The notes below the pieces were generated by a model. That model saw nothing but the letters and a program-made list of their open reading frames with translations. It ran no database searches and was not told the origin of the DNA. DNA of 64,000 nucleotides from Aurantiacibacter poecillastricola (lineage in GTDB: Bacteria > Pseudomonadota > Alphaproteobacteria > Sphingomonadales > Sphingomonadaceae). This document shows positions 18,821 to 28,647 of this stretch, in pieces; the stretch's first letter is position 1; each line of letters begins with the position of its first letter. The stretch lies in the NCBI RefSeq assembly GCF_030730945.1, contig NZ_JAVAMS010000001.1, forward strand, positions 744,001 to 808,000, written 5' to 3'. A program made the position numbers and the translations under genes.

Positions 18821-20278
18821 ATGGACTTGCTACACTCGAAAGATGGTATGCAGACCGAAGTGCTATCTTCGGCGATTTTCGACCGGGAGACTGCGAAGAA
18901 AAGGCTGCCGGCCGCTCCTCGCAACGGACTGACGAGCTCGCTCGAACACAAGCGTCTGCAATTCTACCTGATCATGATGTTGGCCGACGTCGTCATCCTG
19001 ATCGCGTCGTTTTTCGTCATGACGCTCGTCTACAATAATTGGGACGCGAATAGCGGCCAGATCGACAGCGGGCTGTTGCCTGCCTATCTTCTGCTGCCGG
19101 TATTCCTGACTATTGCCCTGTATAACGGCTGTTATTCACAGACATCGCTGACCCGCTCGCAGCAGTCGGTGATGCGTGTGGGTTCCGCGCTCGTCATCTC
19201 GGCAGCGCTGCTCAACTTCTTCGCCTTCTATGGCAAGATGAATGCCGAATTCTCACGCGTGATCTTCACCACGGGTATTCTCAGTTCGCTGATGCTGATG
19301 ATCGTGTTCCGGATCGCTTTCGCGACCTGGCTCACCAGGCGCTGGGGCCCGAACCCGAAGAACCAGCTGGTCATCTATGCCGGGGGGCCGCGCTTCACCT
19401 TGCCTTTCGCCTTCCATATCGATGCGCAGGACCACGGACTCGACCCGAACGCCAACGATCCGATGGCACTGGATCGCCTGGCCAAGTACCTGTGCAACAT
19501 GGACGAGGTAATCGTCAGCTGCGACGAGGATCACCGCCTGCAATGGGCCGAAGTGCTCAAGGGCTCGGGCCGTCACGGCGAGATCGTGTCGGGGTTCGCC
19601 CGCCAGATCGGTGCGATGGGGGTTATCCATCACGATGGAGCGAAGATCAGTTCGCTACTGGTGTCGAGCGGACATCTGGGCCTGCGAGCCCGCGCGCAGA
19701 AACGCCTGTTCGACATCGTCGTCTCTTCGGCGGCGCTGTTCGTCCTCAGCCCGCTGATGGCGGCGGTTGCCGTTGCCATCAAGCTTCACGACGGCGGACC
19801 GGTCTTCTTCCGCCAGCGCCGCATGGGCAGGGGCAACCAGTTCTTCGACATATTCAAGTTCCGCTCGATGGGAGAGGCCGACGCCGATGGCGATCGCTCG
19901 GCCAGCAAAGACGATGACCGGATAACTCCCGTCGGTCGCTTCATCCGCCGCACCAGCATTGACGAGCTGCCGCAGCTCATCAATGTCCTGATCGGCAACA
20001 TGAGCCTGGTCGGGCCACGACCGCATGCTCTTGGTTCGAAGGCTGGTACCAAGCTGTTCTGGCAGGTGGACCGCAAGTACTGGCAGCGTCACGGTCTTCG
20101 CCCGGGCATTACCGGCCTTGCCCAGGTGCGGGGCTATCGCGGAGCGACCGACAAGGAAAGCGACCTTACGAACCGTCTGCAGGCAGACCTCGAATACCTC
20201 CAGGGCTGGAGCCTCTGGCGCGATATCAAGATCCTGTTGGCTACCGCCACCGTTCTCGTGCACGATCGAGCATTTTAA
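18821..20278 (+). CDS. Undecaprenyl-phosphate sugar phosphotransferase (WcaJ-type), initiating enzyme
   Basis: This membrane enzyme transfers the first sugar phosphate (glucose or galactose) to undecaprenyl phosphate to start the repeat unit. The 485-residue protein has about four membrane helices in its first 180 residues ([36 protein letters not shown] and so on), a soluble middle domain, a fifth membrane helix, and the conserved C-terminal domain: [65 protein letters not shown] and [12 protein letters not shown]. An AAAGGG site lies just before the ATG at 18821; TTG 18794 is an alternative. It converges with fcl across 9 bases. Confidence 0.93.
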   Translation: MDLLHSKDGMQTEVLSSAIFDRETAKKRLPAAPRNGLTSSLEHKRLQFYLIMMLADVVILIASFFVMTLVYNNWDANSGQIDSGLLPAYLLLPVFLTIALYNGCYSQTSLTRSQQSVMRVGSALVISAALLNFFAFYGKMNAEFSRVIFTTGILSSLMLMIVFRIAFATWLTRRWGPNPKNQLVIYAGGPRFTLPFAFHIDAQDHGLDPNANDPMALDRLAKYLCNMDEVIVSCDEDHRLQWAEVLKGSGRHGEIVSGFARQIGAMGVIHHDGAKISSLLVSSGHLGLRARAQKRLFDIVVSSAALFVLSPLMAAVAVAIKLHDGGPVFFRQRRMGRGNQFFDIFKFRSMGEADADGDRSASKDDDRITPVGRFIRRTSIDELPQLINVLIGNMSLVGPRPHALGSKAGTKLFWQVDRKYWQRHGLRPGITGLAQVRGYRGATDKESDLTNRLQADLEYLQGWSLWRDIKILLATATVLVHDRAF

Positions 20279-20287
20279 GGCCCTAGG

Positions 20288-21226
20288 CTAGCACTTGCGC
20301 TCCCCATCAAGGAACGCGCGGTAGGCATCGGCAATCCCCTCGCGGAGGCTGATCTTCGGTTTCCAGCCCATTTCCGCCAGCTTTTCGCCGCTCATCAACT
20401 TGCGCGGCGTCCCGTCGGGCTTCGACGTGTCCTTCGTAATCTCCCCCTCGAAACCGACAACCTCGCAGACCATCTCGGCAAGCTCGATGATCGGAATGTC
20501 CTTGCCCGAGCCGAGATTGACGTGACCTTCGCCGGAATAGCTCTTGAGCAGGAAGACGCTGCCGTCGGCAAGGTCGTCGACATGCAGGAATTCGCGCCGC
20601 GGCGATCCCGTTCCCCAGATCTCGATACTGTCAGCCCCGGCTTCCTTCGCTTCATGCGCCTTGCGGATCAGGGCCGGCAGGACATGGCTGCTGGCGAGAT
20701 CGAAATTGTCGCCCGGACCATAGAGATTGGTCGGCATGGCCGAGATGTAGTCGCAGCCATACTGGCGGCGGTAGGCCTGGCACAGCTTGATGCCGGCGAT
20801 CTTGGCGATGGCGTACCATTCATTGGTCGGCTCTAGCGGGCCGGTCAGCAGGGCGTCTTCCGGAATGGGCTGCGGCGCCATCTTGGGATAGATGCAGGAG
20901 GAGCCAAGGAAGAGCAGCTTCTCCACGTCCTGGCGATAGGCGGCATCGATCAGGTTCGCCTCGATCATCAGGTTGTCGTAAAGAAAATCCGCCGGATATG
21001 TGTCGTTCGCCAGGATGCCGCCGACCTTCGCCGCGGCGACCACGACGGCATCGGGACGGTTCTGGGCATACCAGTCGCGCACCGCAGCTTGTTCGCGCAG
21101 GTCCACGGACCGATCGGCCGTGAGAACCTCGCAGTTTTCCTCCGCCAGGCGCCGAACGATGGCCGAGCCCACCATCCCCTTGTGCCCGGCCACATAGACG
21201 CGCTTTCCGGCAATATCGTATGCCAT
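20288..21226 (-). CDS. fcl: GDP-L-fucose synthase
   Basis: This bifunctional epimerase/reductase converts GDP-4-keto-6-deoxymannose to GDP-L-fucose with NADPH. The 312-residue SDR protein has [16 protein letters not shown] (cofactor loop), [17 protein letters not shown] with the catalytic serine/cysteine region, [16 protein letters not shown] (YxxxK), [13 protein letters not shown] and [16 protein letters not shown], all characteristic. Its start overlaps the gmd stop (TGATG). Together with gmd it makes the fucose donor that the NodZ-like transferase at 28648 may use. Confidence 0.96.
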   Translation of the reverse strand: MAYDIAGKRVYVAGHKGMVGSAIVRRLAEENCEVLTADRSVDLREQAAVRDWYAQNRPDAVVVAAAKVGGILANDTYPADFLYDNLMIEANLIDAAYRQDVEKLLFLGSSCIYPKMAPQPIPEDALLTGPLEPTNEWYAIAKIAGIKLCQAYRRQYGCDYISAMPTNLYGPGDNFDLASSHVLPALIRKAHEAKEAGADSIEIWGTGSPRREFLHVDDLADGSVFLLKSYSGEGHVNLGSGKDIPIIELAEMVCEVVGFEGEITKDTSKPDGTPRKLMSGEKLAEMGWKPKISLREGIADAYRAFLDGERKC

Positions 21227-22287
21227 CAGTCGAACCCGGCAATCGGTTCGTCGCGCATGGCCTCAAGGTCCGATTGCACCATTTCGCGAGCCAGTTCGCG
21301 CACCGGAGTTTCGTGCCGCCAGCCCAGCTTTTCGTGTGCTTTCTTCGGATCGCCGATAAGCAGGTCGACCTCGGTGGGGCGGAAGTAGCGCGGGTCGATC
21401 TCCACGAGAAGGCGCCCGTCGCTCTTGGCGTATCCCTTCTCGTCGACGCCTTCGCCGCGGAATTCGATGGGGATGCCGGCATCCTCGAAGGCCCAGAGAA
21501 CGAAGTCGCGCACATGGGTGGTCTCGCCCGTGGCGAGCACGTAATCGTCTGCCTCGTCCTGCTGCATCATCATCCACATGCCGCGCACGTATTCGCGGGC
21601 ATGGCCCCAGTCGCGCTGGGCATCGAGATTGCCGAGATAGAGCTTCTCCTGACGGCCGAGCGAAATGGCGGCGGCAGCGCGGGTGATCTTGCGTGTGACG
21701 AAGGTCTCGCCGCGCAGCGGGCTCTCGTGATTGAACAGGATGCCGTTGCTCGCGTGGATGCCATAGGCCTCCCGGTAGTTCACGGTTATCCAGTAAGCAT
21801 AGAGCTTTGCTGCGCCATAGGGACTGCGCGGGTAGAACGGCGTAGTCTCGCTCTGCGGCACTTCCTGTACAAGCCCGTAAAGCTCGGACGTGGAGGCCTG
21901 GTAGAAGCGCGCGGTCTTCTCCATCCCCAGGATACGGATCGCCTCGAGCAGGCGGAGCGTGCCGATGGCATCTGCATTGGCAGTGTATTCAGGCGTCTCG
22001 AAACTGACGGCGACGTGGCTTTGCGCGGCGAGGTTGTAGATCTCGTCGGGCTTCACTTCTTGCACGATACGGATGAGGTTGGTGCTGTCGGTCAGGTCAC
22101 CATAATGCAGGTGGAAGCGCTGGTTATCGACGTGCGGGTCCTGGTAGATGTCCTCGATACGCCCCGTATTGAAGCTGGACGACCGACGCTTCACGCCGTG
22201 AACTTCGTATCCCTTTCCCAACAGGAGGTGCGCGAGATAGGCTCCATCCTGTCCGGTGATACCCGTAATAAGTGCTGTCTTCGCCAT
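21226..22287 (-). CDS. gmd: GDP-mannose 4,6-dehydratase
   Basis: Gmd makes GDP-4-keto-6-deoxy-D-mannose from GDP-mannose. The 353-residue protein carries [66 protein letters not shown] and the [10 protein letters not shown] active site (Tyr-x3-Lys). ATG 22287 gives the standard start [15 protein letters not shown]. It is first in a two-gene operon with fcl. The leader of about 140 bases carries a hairpin (22320) and a copy of the shared motif (22388). Confidence 0.97.
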   Translation of the reverse strand: MAKTALITGITGQDGAYLAHLLLGKGYEVHGVKRRSSSFNTGRIEDIYQDPHVDNQRFHLHYGDLTDSTNLIRIVQEVKPDEIYNLAAQSHVAVSFETPEYTANADAIGTLRLLEAIRILGMEKTARFYQASTSELYGLVQEVPQSETTPFYPRSPYGAAKLYAYWITVNYREAYGIHASNGILFNHESPLRGETFVTRKITRAAAAISLGRQEKLYLGNLDAQRDWGHAREYVRGMWMMMQQDEADDYVLATGETTHVRDFVLWAFEDAGIPIEFRGEGVDEKGYAKSDGRLLVEIDPRYFRPTEVDLLIGDPKKAHEKLGWRHETPVRELAREMVQSDLEAMRDEPIAGFD

Positions 22288-22319
22288 AGGTGCCTGTACA
22301 GTTGTATTGAAAGGGAAGT

Positions 22320-22336
22320 GCCGGTTTACTACCGGC
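22320..22336. repeat. Short inverted repeat in the gmd leader
   Basis: GCCGGT-TTACT-ACCGGC, six-base perfect arms, 33 bases before the gmd start codon. It has no T-run, so it is more likely an operator or leader hairpin than a terminator. Confidence 0.35.
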
Positions 22337-22387
22337 CCAAATGTTCGATTGGCCTAACGCGCTCAATCACGGCGTCAACGACTTCTT

Positions 22388-22405
22388 TTCGCATCTGCAC
22401 AAAAT
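22388..22405 (+). promoter_or_regulatory. Candidate regulatory motif upstream of gmd
   Basis: The bases read TTCGCATCTGCACAAAAT, about 100 bases upstream of the gmd start and between gmd and the glycosyltransferase gene that ends at 22430. Fifteen positions (TTCGCA..TGCACAAAA) are identical to the copy at 24248-24265 read on the other strand. Confidence 0.55.
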
Positions 22406-22429
22406 GATGTGTCGTTGCAGTGCGCGCGG

Positions 22430-23467
22430 TCATGACCCCGCGCTGCCTTCGGCGACGATCTGCCGAAGCCTTTCGATCAGCTTCGCATAGTCCGTGGTTA
22501 CCGCCTGCGGCGTGATGGTTCGTGCCTTGGAAAGCGCCTCCGCCATCGATTGATCGTCGTGCGCAACGAAGATCAGGCCGCGCGCTTCGAAACTTGCAGC
22601 GATTTCGGCCTGGTGGTTGTCGTAGTGTTCGCCCCGCTCGAACACGCGTGGCACCACGATTACGCTGCAGTGCTTGCGCAGGGCCGTGAGGATGGAGCCG
22701 GTGCCGCCGTGGCAGATGACGATCCGGGCCCTTTCAAGAAGCTGCTGTACCTCCTCGAACGGCAGGGTTTCCACGATGGAGAGATCTTCGAGTTGGGAGG
22801 AAAGATCGGTTTCGATGCCCGCTCCCTCGCCGATTTGCAGGACGACCTGTTCGGGTAATTCACCACGCTTCTTGGCGTTGAGGACGAGCTCCGAAAGGCG
22901 CGGGAACGGCAGGGTTGCGCCGACCGTGGCGAAAACCAGATCTTCTTTAAGAGGGGGCGCGGTGTCGAGCTCCTTCAGCGGATTGATCGCCTCGGCATCG
23001 TTCCAGGCCCGGGCCGCGGCCTCGCTTTGCGAGAAGCGATCGTGCGCAAGTGGGGACGCCAGCCGGGCGAACGCACTCGGGCTGTCGAAGCGGGCAAAAC
23101 TGTCGATCAGGACGATATGCGCGCCGGCCAACCTTGCCCATAATACGAGGAAGATCTGGGACCCTGCTCCTGTAGTGATTACGAAATCGGGGCGGCGGCG
23201 CAGCACTATCCGCAAGGATCGCCATGCGCTCCGGAACGCGCCAGCCAGCATCTTGGCAGGAGATCCGAGCTTGGCTTGCCCCAATGCGAAATGCGGAACG
23301 AATTCGGTATCTTCCTTCTCGCCGATGGAGCGGCCGAGAGCCGTATCCTCGGTCACGAAGAAGTGCTCATGCGCGGACCAGAAAGGCTCGAGGTCGAGGA
23401 GCTGGCGAACATGACCACCTCCCGACGCGGCGAGACAGACAAGCGGGGAGGCGGTCTTCTTTCTCAT
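22430..23467 (-). CDS. Glycosyltransferase, Alg14-like and Alg13-like domains fused
   Basis: The 345-residue protein joins two halves usually found as separate partner proteins (Alg14/Alg13, PssD/PssE, EpsE/EpsF). The N-terminal half has LVCLAASGGGHVRQLLDL, FVTEDTALG, RRRPDFVITTGAGSQIFLVLWARLAGA. The C-terminal half has VFATVGATLPFPRLSELVL, QIGEGAG, ICHGGTGSILTALR and VVPRVFERGEHYDNHQAEIA, the nucleotide-sugar binding motif. PssD/PssE and the sphingan enzyme SpsK/GelK add glucuronic acid, so with ugd in the same locus a glucuronosyltransferase is likely but unproven. The ATG at 23467 has an AAGGGAAGG site; a TTG 90 bases upstream is less likely. Probably cotranscribed with the membrane protein gene at 23541. 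Confidence 0.85.
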   Translation of the reverse strand: MRKKTASPLVCLAASGGGHVRQLLDLEPFWSAHEHFFVTEDTALGRSIGEKEDTEFVPHFALGQAKLGSPAKMLAGAFRSAWRSLRIVLRRRPDFVITTGAGSQIFLVLWARLAGAHIVLIDSFARFDSPSAFARLASPLAHDRFSQSEAAARAWNDAEAINPLKELDTAPPLKEDLVFATVGATLPFPRLSELVLNAKKRGELPEQVVLQIGEGAGIETDLSSQLEDLSIVETLPFEEVQQLLERARIVICHGGTGSILTALRKHCSVIVVPRVFERGEHYDNHQAEIAASFEARGLIFVAHDDQSMAEALSKARTITPQAVTTDYAKLIERLRQIVAEGSAGS

Positions 23468-23540
23468 CGGCGGCGGCCTTCCCTTGTATATTTGGATAAG
23501 GTGAGGAGTGCCGGAAACGGCATTCGGTGCGACGGCATCA

Positions 23541-24083
23541 TCAGGAACGACGGACAACCTTGAGATAGTAGACCGCGGCTCCTGCCACGGTCAGGCTTAA
23601 TCCAACGTCCCCTATCCAGTTCAGTTTCAGCGGACCATACAGGAGCGCATCGGTAGCGTGCAGCGATACCATGCGCAGCGCGATGAGCGAGAGCATGCCC
23701 GCCGAACTTGCCAGGGCAATGGCGACGGCGAGATTGCGTCGACCTTTGATATCGCGAAGGTAGCGCACGAGTGCCCAGAAACCGATCGCAACGGTAACGA
23801 GAAGCACGCCTGCTACGAGAGGTCGCTGGAAAGAACGCCTGTCATCGTAAATCGCCTCGGAGCGAAGGGTCATGCGGAAGTATTCGCGCAACATCTCTTC
23901 CACGCTCAGGCCGCGCGATATTGCCAGGAGCGCAAAGAAGAGTGCGAGCAGCAACCAGCTTCGCAGGTGCCAGCGTTGCTGGGATCGATCTCTGGCCGTC
24001 TTCCCGGCCGCCAGCGTAGCGACGATCACGAGAGCGTAGAGCAGTACGGCTGCGATGCTCAGGGGCGAGATCGGGATTGACAC
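23541..24083 (-). CDS. Membrane protein of unknown function
   Basis: The 180-residue protein has four or five predicted membrane helices (about residues 8-26, 42-60, 90-110, 121-141 and 157-175) separated by short basic loops, including one periplasm-or-cytosol segment with REYFRMTLRSEAIYDDRRSF. I do not recognise a family. The start is GTG 24083 with an AAGG sequence 12 bases upstream. It is encoded just before the fused glycosyltransferase on the same strand, so a role in the same polysaccharide pathway is plausible. It is divergent from the Wzc-type gene. Confidence 0.7.
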   Translation of the reverse strand: MSIPISPLSIAAVLLYALVIVATLAAGKTARDRSQQRWHLRSWLLLALFFALLAISRGLSVEEMLREYFRMTLRSEAIYDDRRSFQRPLVAGVLLVTVAIGFWALVRYLRDIKGRRNLAVAIALASSAGMLSLIALRMVSLHATDALLYGPLKLNWIGDVGLSLTVAGAAVYYLKVVRRS

Positions 24084-24423
24084 TTGGATGCTGCCTTACA
24101 TGTCTGCACAGCCTCGACCTCGCATATGGTCCGGCATCTCGTCTCTTAGAGATCGCGACCGATGCATGGCCTCGCAAGGCTTCGCAAATCCGATCTCTGA
24201 ATCAAGATATTGCTGCGGAATATTGGTGCGACAAGACAAACGCCAGTCTTTTGTGCAAGTGCGAAAAAGTTCGCCCAGTCTTGTTGCATCGCTCGTTCGC
24301 CGCGTCTATGCGAAATCCCTTACGCAAGCGAAGTGATTTCGAGGTGGGAATACGCATGGATTATTGCTCCGTCCTTCCCGCCATCCATCACGGCTTTCTT
24401 ATTCGGAAAAGTGATACCCAGTC
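24084..24423. other. Divergent intergenic region before the Wzc-type gene
   Basis: These 340 bases separate the membrane protein gene (-) from the Wzc-type gene (+). They are AT-richer than the coding DNA and contain one strong copy of the shared motif (24248-24265). I see no open frame with a credible start and no RNA gene. Confidence 0.6.
24248..24265 (-). promoter_or_regulatory. Candidate regulatory motif between divergent polysaccharide genes
   Basis: On the minus strand TTCGCACTTGCACAAAAG; on the plus strand CTTTTGTGCAAGTGCGAA. The core TGCAAGTGC is close to a palindrome. It could serve the membrane-protein/glycosyltransferase operon on the left, the Wzc-type gene on the right, or both. 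Confidence 0.55.
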
Positions 24424-26640
24424 ATGAACGAACGATCTCTCATGCCCGCTTCAGAACCCGATCCCAAGGGGCAATGGCTGGATCGTTTCGTTTCGGACAA
24501 CGCGCTGACGGAAGCTCGACCGCAGCAGAAGCTGATCGATGTCTCGGTCATCCGCGGCATCCTGTTCCGGCAGCGCTGGCTTATCGCCGGCGTGATCTGC
24601 GCGGCCCTGTTGATCGGACTGGTCCTGACTCTGCTCGTCACCCCGATGTACGAGGCGCGCTCCAGCGTTCGTATCGAACCTTACGTTCCGGCCATCGTCG
24701 AAGGGCAGGATCTCGAGGGTTACGTGCCCCCGAACCAGATCTACAATTTCCTCTCCACCCAGTCCGCCATCATCACCAGCCGCAGCCTGGCTCGCACGGT
24801 GGCGGAAAACATGAACCTGGCGGAGCGTGATGATTTCTTCCCGGAAGACTTCGACGAAAGCCGTCCTTCCTCCGTTTCCGACGAACAGTGGAATGCTCAC
24901 AAGCTCGAGGGTGCGACCTCCATCCTGCAGAGCTCCGTCGAAGCCGAGATGTCGCCCGACAACTGGATCATCGAAATCGCCTACAGGTCGGACGATCCCG
25001 CGTTCGCCGCCGAAGCGGCCAACGCCTATGCCGACGCCTTTGCCACGATGGAGCTGGAGAGTTCTCTCGAGAGTAACGAGTATGCGCAGGAATACCTGAC
25101 GGAGCAGATCGCCACCACGCGCGCCAGGCTTCAGGAGGCCGAGCAGCAGGCCAACAACTACGCCCGGGCCAACGGTATCATCACCCAACCCGTGACCGGC
25201 GTTGAAGACGATCTCACCAGCATGACGCTGACGGGCGCCAATCTCGCCGACATCAACTCGCGGGTCGCCGCCGCGCGTGCGCAGAGGATCGAGGCGGAGC
25301 AGCGCTGGCGCTCGATCGAGAACCTTCCGGCTGCACAGCTCGCGGAAGCGCAGAACAATTCCCTGCTGCAAGGCCTGATTTCGGAGCGCACGAACAAGCG
25401 CACCGAGCTGGACCAGTTGCGTCAGCGCCTTCTCGATGGCCACCCCGAGATCGTCGGCGTCCTGCAGCAGATCGAAACGCTGGATTCCCAGATCAACAGC
25501 ACCAGCGCCAATATCAAGGCCGCGATCCGCAGCGATTATACGGTCGCACGGAACCGGGAAGAGGCGCTTCGGGCGCAGCTTTCCTCGGCCACGGGCGATA
25601 CGCTGGAAGAGCAGGATCGCCGGGTGGAGTACGGTGTTCTCGAGCGCGAAGCCCAGGCACTTCAAAACCAGCTCGAAGCGCTTCTGGCGCGTTACAACCA
25701 GCTGAGCACTGCGGGGAACGTGCAGAGCGATACGATCACGCTTCTCGACTATGCAACGGTTCCCGAAGCGCCATATGCGCCCAGCCTGCCGCAGAACCTG
25801 GGTCTCGCGCTGGTACTCGGCATCGCGATCGCAGGCGGTCTCGCCGTCCTTCGCGAAACCATGGACAACCGCGTTCGCTCGCTGGAAGGCGTGGAAGACC
25901 GCACGGGTCTGCGACTGCTTGGCCACACGCCGTATCTCGCCGGCGACGATATGGACTTCGAAAGCTCGAACAAGTTCGGGCCACTGATGGAGGCCTATGC
26001 CTCGATCCATGCGACAATCGATTTCCTCATTCCGCAGGACAACGCGGTCATCCAGTTGACCAGCAGCCAGGCAGGCGAAGGCAAATCGACGACGTCGGTA
26101 ATCCTGGCCGAACTGTTTGCAGGCGTGGGCCGGAAGACATTGCTTATCGACGCCGACTTCCGGCGTCCTTCCATCCCGACCATTCTCGACATCCAGAAAC
26201 CCAAGGCGGGCCTCCTGGACGTGCTGCTCGGCCGCAGCCCGCTGCACTCCGCCATCATCAAGGGCGTGCACGAGAACCTCGACATCATCCCCGTCGTGGA
26301 GAAGCCGGCAAACGCGACAGAAGTCATCGGGTCTTCCCAGTTCAAGGACTTCGTCGATCAGTGTCGCCGCGAGTATTCGCTCGTTATCATCGACTCTGCG
26401 CCCGTGCTCGGCCTCGCGGACGCCCCCCTGCTTTCGCGGGTCGTCGATGGAACGATCTTCGTGATGGAAGCGAACAAGGTTAGCTTCGGGCAGATCCGCT
26501 TCGCGCTTCGCCGTCTCCAGGCGAGCGGAGGCAAACCTATCGGCGGGATCCTGACCAAGTATCGCGCGCTCGAGGCAGGCGAGAGCTACAACTACCAATA
26601 CGCCTATTACGAATACGGGAATGACGGGAAGACCGCGTAG
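24424..26640 (+). CDS. Wzc-type polysaccharide co-polymerase with BY-kinase domain
   Basis: Wzc proteins span the inner membrane, set chain length and drive export through Wza, controlled by tyrosine phosphorylation. The 738-residue protein has a membrane helix near residue 52 (WLIAGVICAALLIGLVLTLLV), a long periplasmic coiled-coil region, a second helix near 455, and a cytoplasmic kinase: Walker A QAGEGKST (near residue 548), A' LLIDADFRRP, Walker B LVIIDSAPVLG. The last 20 residues hold a tyrosine cluster (YNYQYAYYEYG) for autophosphorylation. An upstream copy of the shared motif lies at 24248. No wza-like gene is in this window. Confidence 0.93.
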   Translation: MNERSLMPASEPDPKGQWLDRFVSDNALTEARPQQKLIDVSVIRGILFRQRWLIAGVICAALLIGLVLTLLVTPMYEARSSVRIEPYVPAIVEGQDLEGYVPPNQIYNFLSTQSAIITSRSLARTVAENMNLAERDDFFPEDFDESRPSSVSDEQWNAHKLEGATSILQSSVEAEMSPDNWIIEIAYRSDDPAFAAEAANAYADAFATMELESSLESNEYAQEYLTEQIATTRARLQEAEQQANNYARANGIITQPVTGVEDDLTSMTLTGANLADINSRVAAARAQRIEAEQRWRSIENLPAAQLAEAQNNSLLQGLISERTNKRTELDQLRQRLLDGHPEIVGVLQQIETLDSQINSTSANIKAAIRSDYTVARNREEALRAQLSSATGDTLEEQDRRVEYGVLEREAQALQNQLEALLARYNQLSTAGNVQSDTITLLDYATVPEAPYAPSLPQNLGLALVLGIAIAGGLAVLRETMDNRVRSLEGVEDRTGLRLLGHTPYLAGDDMDFESSNKFGPLMEAYASIHATIDFLIPQDNAVIQLTSSQAGEGKSTTSVILAELFAGVGRKTLLIDADFRRPSIPTILDIQKPKAGLLDVLLGRSPLHSAIIKGVHENLDIIPVVEKPANATEVIGSSQFKDFVDQCRREYSLVIIDSAPVLGLADAPLLSRVVDGTIFVMEANKVSFGQIRFALRRLQASGGKPIGGILTKYRALEAGESYNYQYAYYEYGNDGKTA

Positions 26641-26678
26641 GTTTCGCCGAGTAACGGGTCTTGCCAGGAGTCGCACCG

Positions 26679-27554
26679 TTGTCTGATCCAACGGAATTCA
26701 CGGTCGTCATTCCGGCGCATAACGAGGAAGCGGTCATCGGCCGCTGCCTCGCCACGCTGCAACAGCGCGCGCCGCAAGGGCACTCCACCCAGGTCATCGT
26801 CGCTGCGAACGGCTGCACGGACCGCACCGTCGAAGCGGCCCGCGAAGCTGCCCCGCATGCGCTCGTGCTAGACCTTCCCGAAGGATCAAAGCCCAAGGCG
26901 ATGAATGCCGCCAATGCCGAGGCGTTGTATTACCCGCGCATCTATCTCGATGCCGATGTGCAATGTGATTACCATTCGCTGTCGGCTCTGGCCGCCGCCC
27001 TTCGGGAGCCGGGGGCAATGGCAGCATCGCCGATGTTGCGCATGGACCTCAGTCGGTCGAGCCCATTGGTCAAATCCTACTACCGTGTGTGGCTGACCCA
27101 GCCATACGTGACCCGTAACATGGTCGGGTCGGGGTGCTTCGGCTTGTCCAGGGCAGCCTGTGAACGCATCGGGCCATTTCCGCCGATCACCGGGGACGAC
27201 ATCTGGGTGTATTCGCGCTTCAGCGAGGACGAACGGCGCAGTGTTACGCATGATGCCTCGGGCGAACCGGTCTTCTTCACGGTTTCGCCGCCCATCAGCG
27301 CGAGCGATCAGATCCGCGTGGAAACGCGTCGCCGACTGGGAAACGAGGAGATGAAGCGCCTGTATCCCAGCCCGCATTATTCGAGCTCCAATTCTGCAGG
27401 AGATTTGCCCAAGGCGCTGGAGAACGGTGCAAGCCGCTTCGACGTGGGCGTCTATCTCGTGATGAAGGCTCTCGCCCGGGCGAGGGCCTCGATTGCCAAG
27501 CGGCGTAGCGAGAAAATCGTCTGGGAACGCGACACCGCGGCGAGGGAGGCATGA
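26679..27554 (+). CDS. Glycosyltransferase family 2 protein
   Basis: The 291-residue protein has a GT-A fold with FTVVIPAHNEEAVIGRCLATL at the N-terminus, VIVAANGCTDRT, the metal-binding YLDADV (DxD) and a later GDDIWVYSRF segment. It probably adds one sugar to the lipid-linked repeat unit; donor and acceptor cannot be read. The start is TTG 26679: an AGGAG site ends 8 bases upstream, whereas TTG 26661 has none. The stop overlaps the next gene (ATGA). Confidence 0.88.
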   Translation: MSDPTEFTVVIPAHNEEAVIGRCLATLQQRAPQGHSTQVIVAANGCTDRTVEAAREAAPHALVLDLPEGSKPKAMNAANAEALYYPRIYLDADVQCDYHSLSALAAALREPGAMAASPMLRMDLSRSSPLVKSYYRVWLTQPYVTRNMVGSGCFGLSRAACERIGPFPPITGDDIWVYSRFSEDERRSVTHDASGEPVFFTVSPPISASDQIRVETRRRLGNEEMKRLYPSPHYSSSNSAGDLPKALENGASRFDVGVYLVMKALARARASIAKRRSEKIVWERDTAAREA

Positions 27555-28582
27555 TGCCGACAAAAGGCGCCGATATTCCCGGTTCGGGAGAGTTGGGGAC
27601 CAGAAAGGGACAGTTCGCGAACGGTGCGGGCCCGGTCGTCTCGATCTTCATAGTTGCCTATAATTCGACCGACTTCATCGACGAATGTATTTCTGCGGTA
27701 GCAGGTGCCTGCACGCAGCATAGCTACGAAATCCTGCTGGTCGATAATGGTGATGGATCCACCGAGCGCCTTGTAGCCGAGCGATACCCCGACGTTCGCA
27801 TCGCGCCCAGCAAGGGCAATGTCGGTTTTGCGGCGGGCAATAACTTGCTGGCCGAACATGCCAGGGCCAACCTCTATCTGTTGCTCAACCCCGACATGAT
27901 CTGCCAGCCCGGCGCGATCGATGCGCTGGTGGCGGGAACGCAGGCTCATCCCGATGCGGCAGCGTGGGGCGGTGTCAGCCTCGGGAAGGACGGGAGGCCG
28001 GATACTGGCAACGCGCTGGCAGTCCCGACGCTGCACGAGCTGTTCAGTGTCGCCATGGGCAAGTCCTCCATCGGCAGTGGCGTGATCGCGGGCCTTGAGG
28101 AAGATGCGGAGGTCGATGTCCTCATGGGCGGCCTCGTCATGATCAGGAAGTCCGCGTGGGACGAGGCGAACGGGCTGGATGAACGCTTCTTCCTGTATTG
28201 CGAGGAGGTCGATCTGTTCTATCGCCTTCGCCAGAAAGGGCACAAGCTATGGCGCATCTGCGATGCCCGGGGCGTTCACGATGCGGCTCATGGTCAGAGC
28301 TTTTCTCCCAGGCGCCAGTTGTACCGCACCACCGGTATCATGGAGTTCGCCCGCCACCACTGGAGCCTCCCGGCAATCTGGCTTGCAGGGTTGCTTATCT
28401 GGTTTGCCGCCGTGACCCGGCTTGTCGCGGGACGGCTGCTGGGCTGGATGAAGCCCCGGTTGCGCAAGCTGGCTGAATCCAACGTCGTAGTCGCGAAGAG
28501 GCCCTGGCTATGGTTTCATGGCTATCACCCCAGGCGGGGGCTGTTGCCGCAGCTGGAGAACAAGAAGGTCCCGGGGCTTTGA
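27551..28582 (+). CDS. Glycosyltransferase family 2 protein, rhamnosyltransferase-like
   Basis: The 343-residue protein has VSIFIVAYNSTDFIDECISAV, EILLVDNGDGST, NVGFAAGNNLLAEH, LLLNPDM (the DxD-equivalent NPD of the WbbL-like branch) and GLDERFFLYCEEVDLFYRLRQKGHKLW. This pattern is common in rhamnosyltransferases, and dTDP-rhamnose is made by the rfb genes of this locus, so rhamnose transfer is a reasonable guess. A hydrophobic segment near residue 280 (WLAGLLIWFAAVTRLVAGRLL) suggests membrane attachment. The start overlaps the previous stop. Confidence 0.88.
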   Translation: MMPTKGADIPGSGELGTRKGQFANGAGPVVSIFIVAYNSTDFIDECISAVAGACTQHSYEILLVDNGDGSTERLVAERYPDVRIAPSKGNVGFAAGNNLLAEHARANLYLLLNPDMICQPGAIDALVAGTQAHPDAAAWGGVSLGKDGRPDTGNALAVPTLHELFSVAMGKSSIGSGVIAGLEEDAEVDVLMGGLVMIRKSAWDEANGLDERFFLYCEEVDLFYRLRQKGHKLWRICDARGVHDAAHGQSFSPRRQLYRTTGIMEFARHHWSLPAIWLAGLLIWFAAVTRLVAGRLLGWMKPRLRKLAESNVVVAKRPWLWFHGYHPRRGLLPQLENKKVPGL

Positions 28583-28647
28583 CGTTCGATTTCGAAGATA
28601 TCGCCATCGGCAATGCGATAGCGCAGCATCAGCGAGTATAGATCTCC

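Noticed and set aside
24451..26691. A 746-codon minus-strand frame opposite the Wzc-type gene.
   Set aside because: Arg/Ala/Asp-rich with no domain pattern, while the plus-strand frame has Walker motifs and membrane helices.
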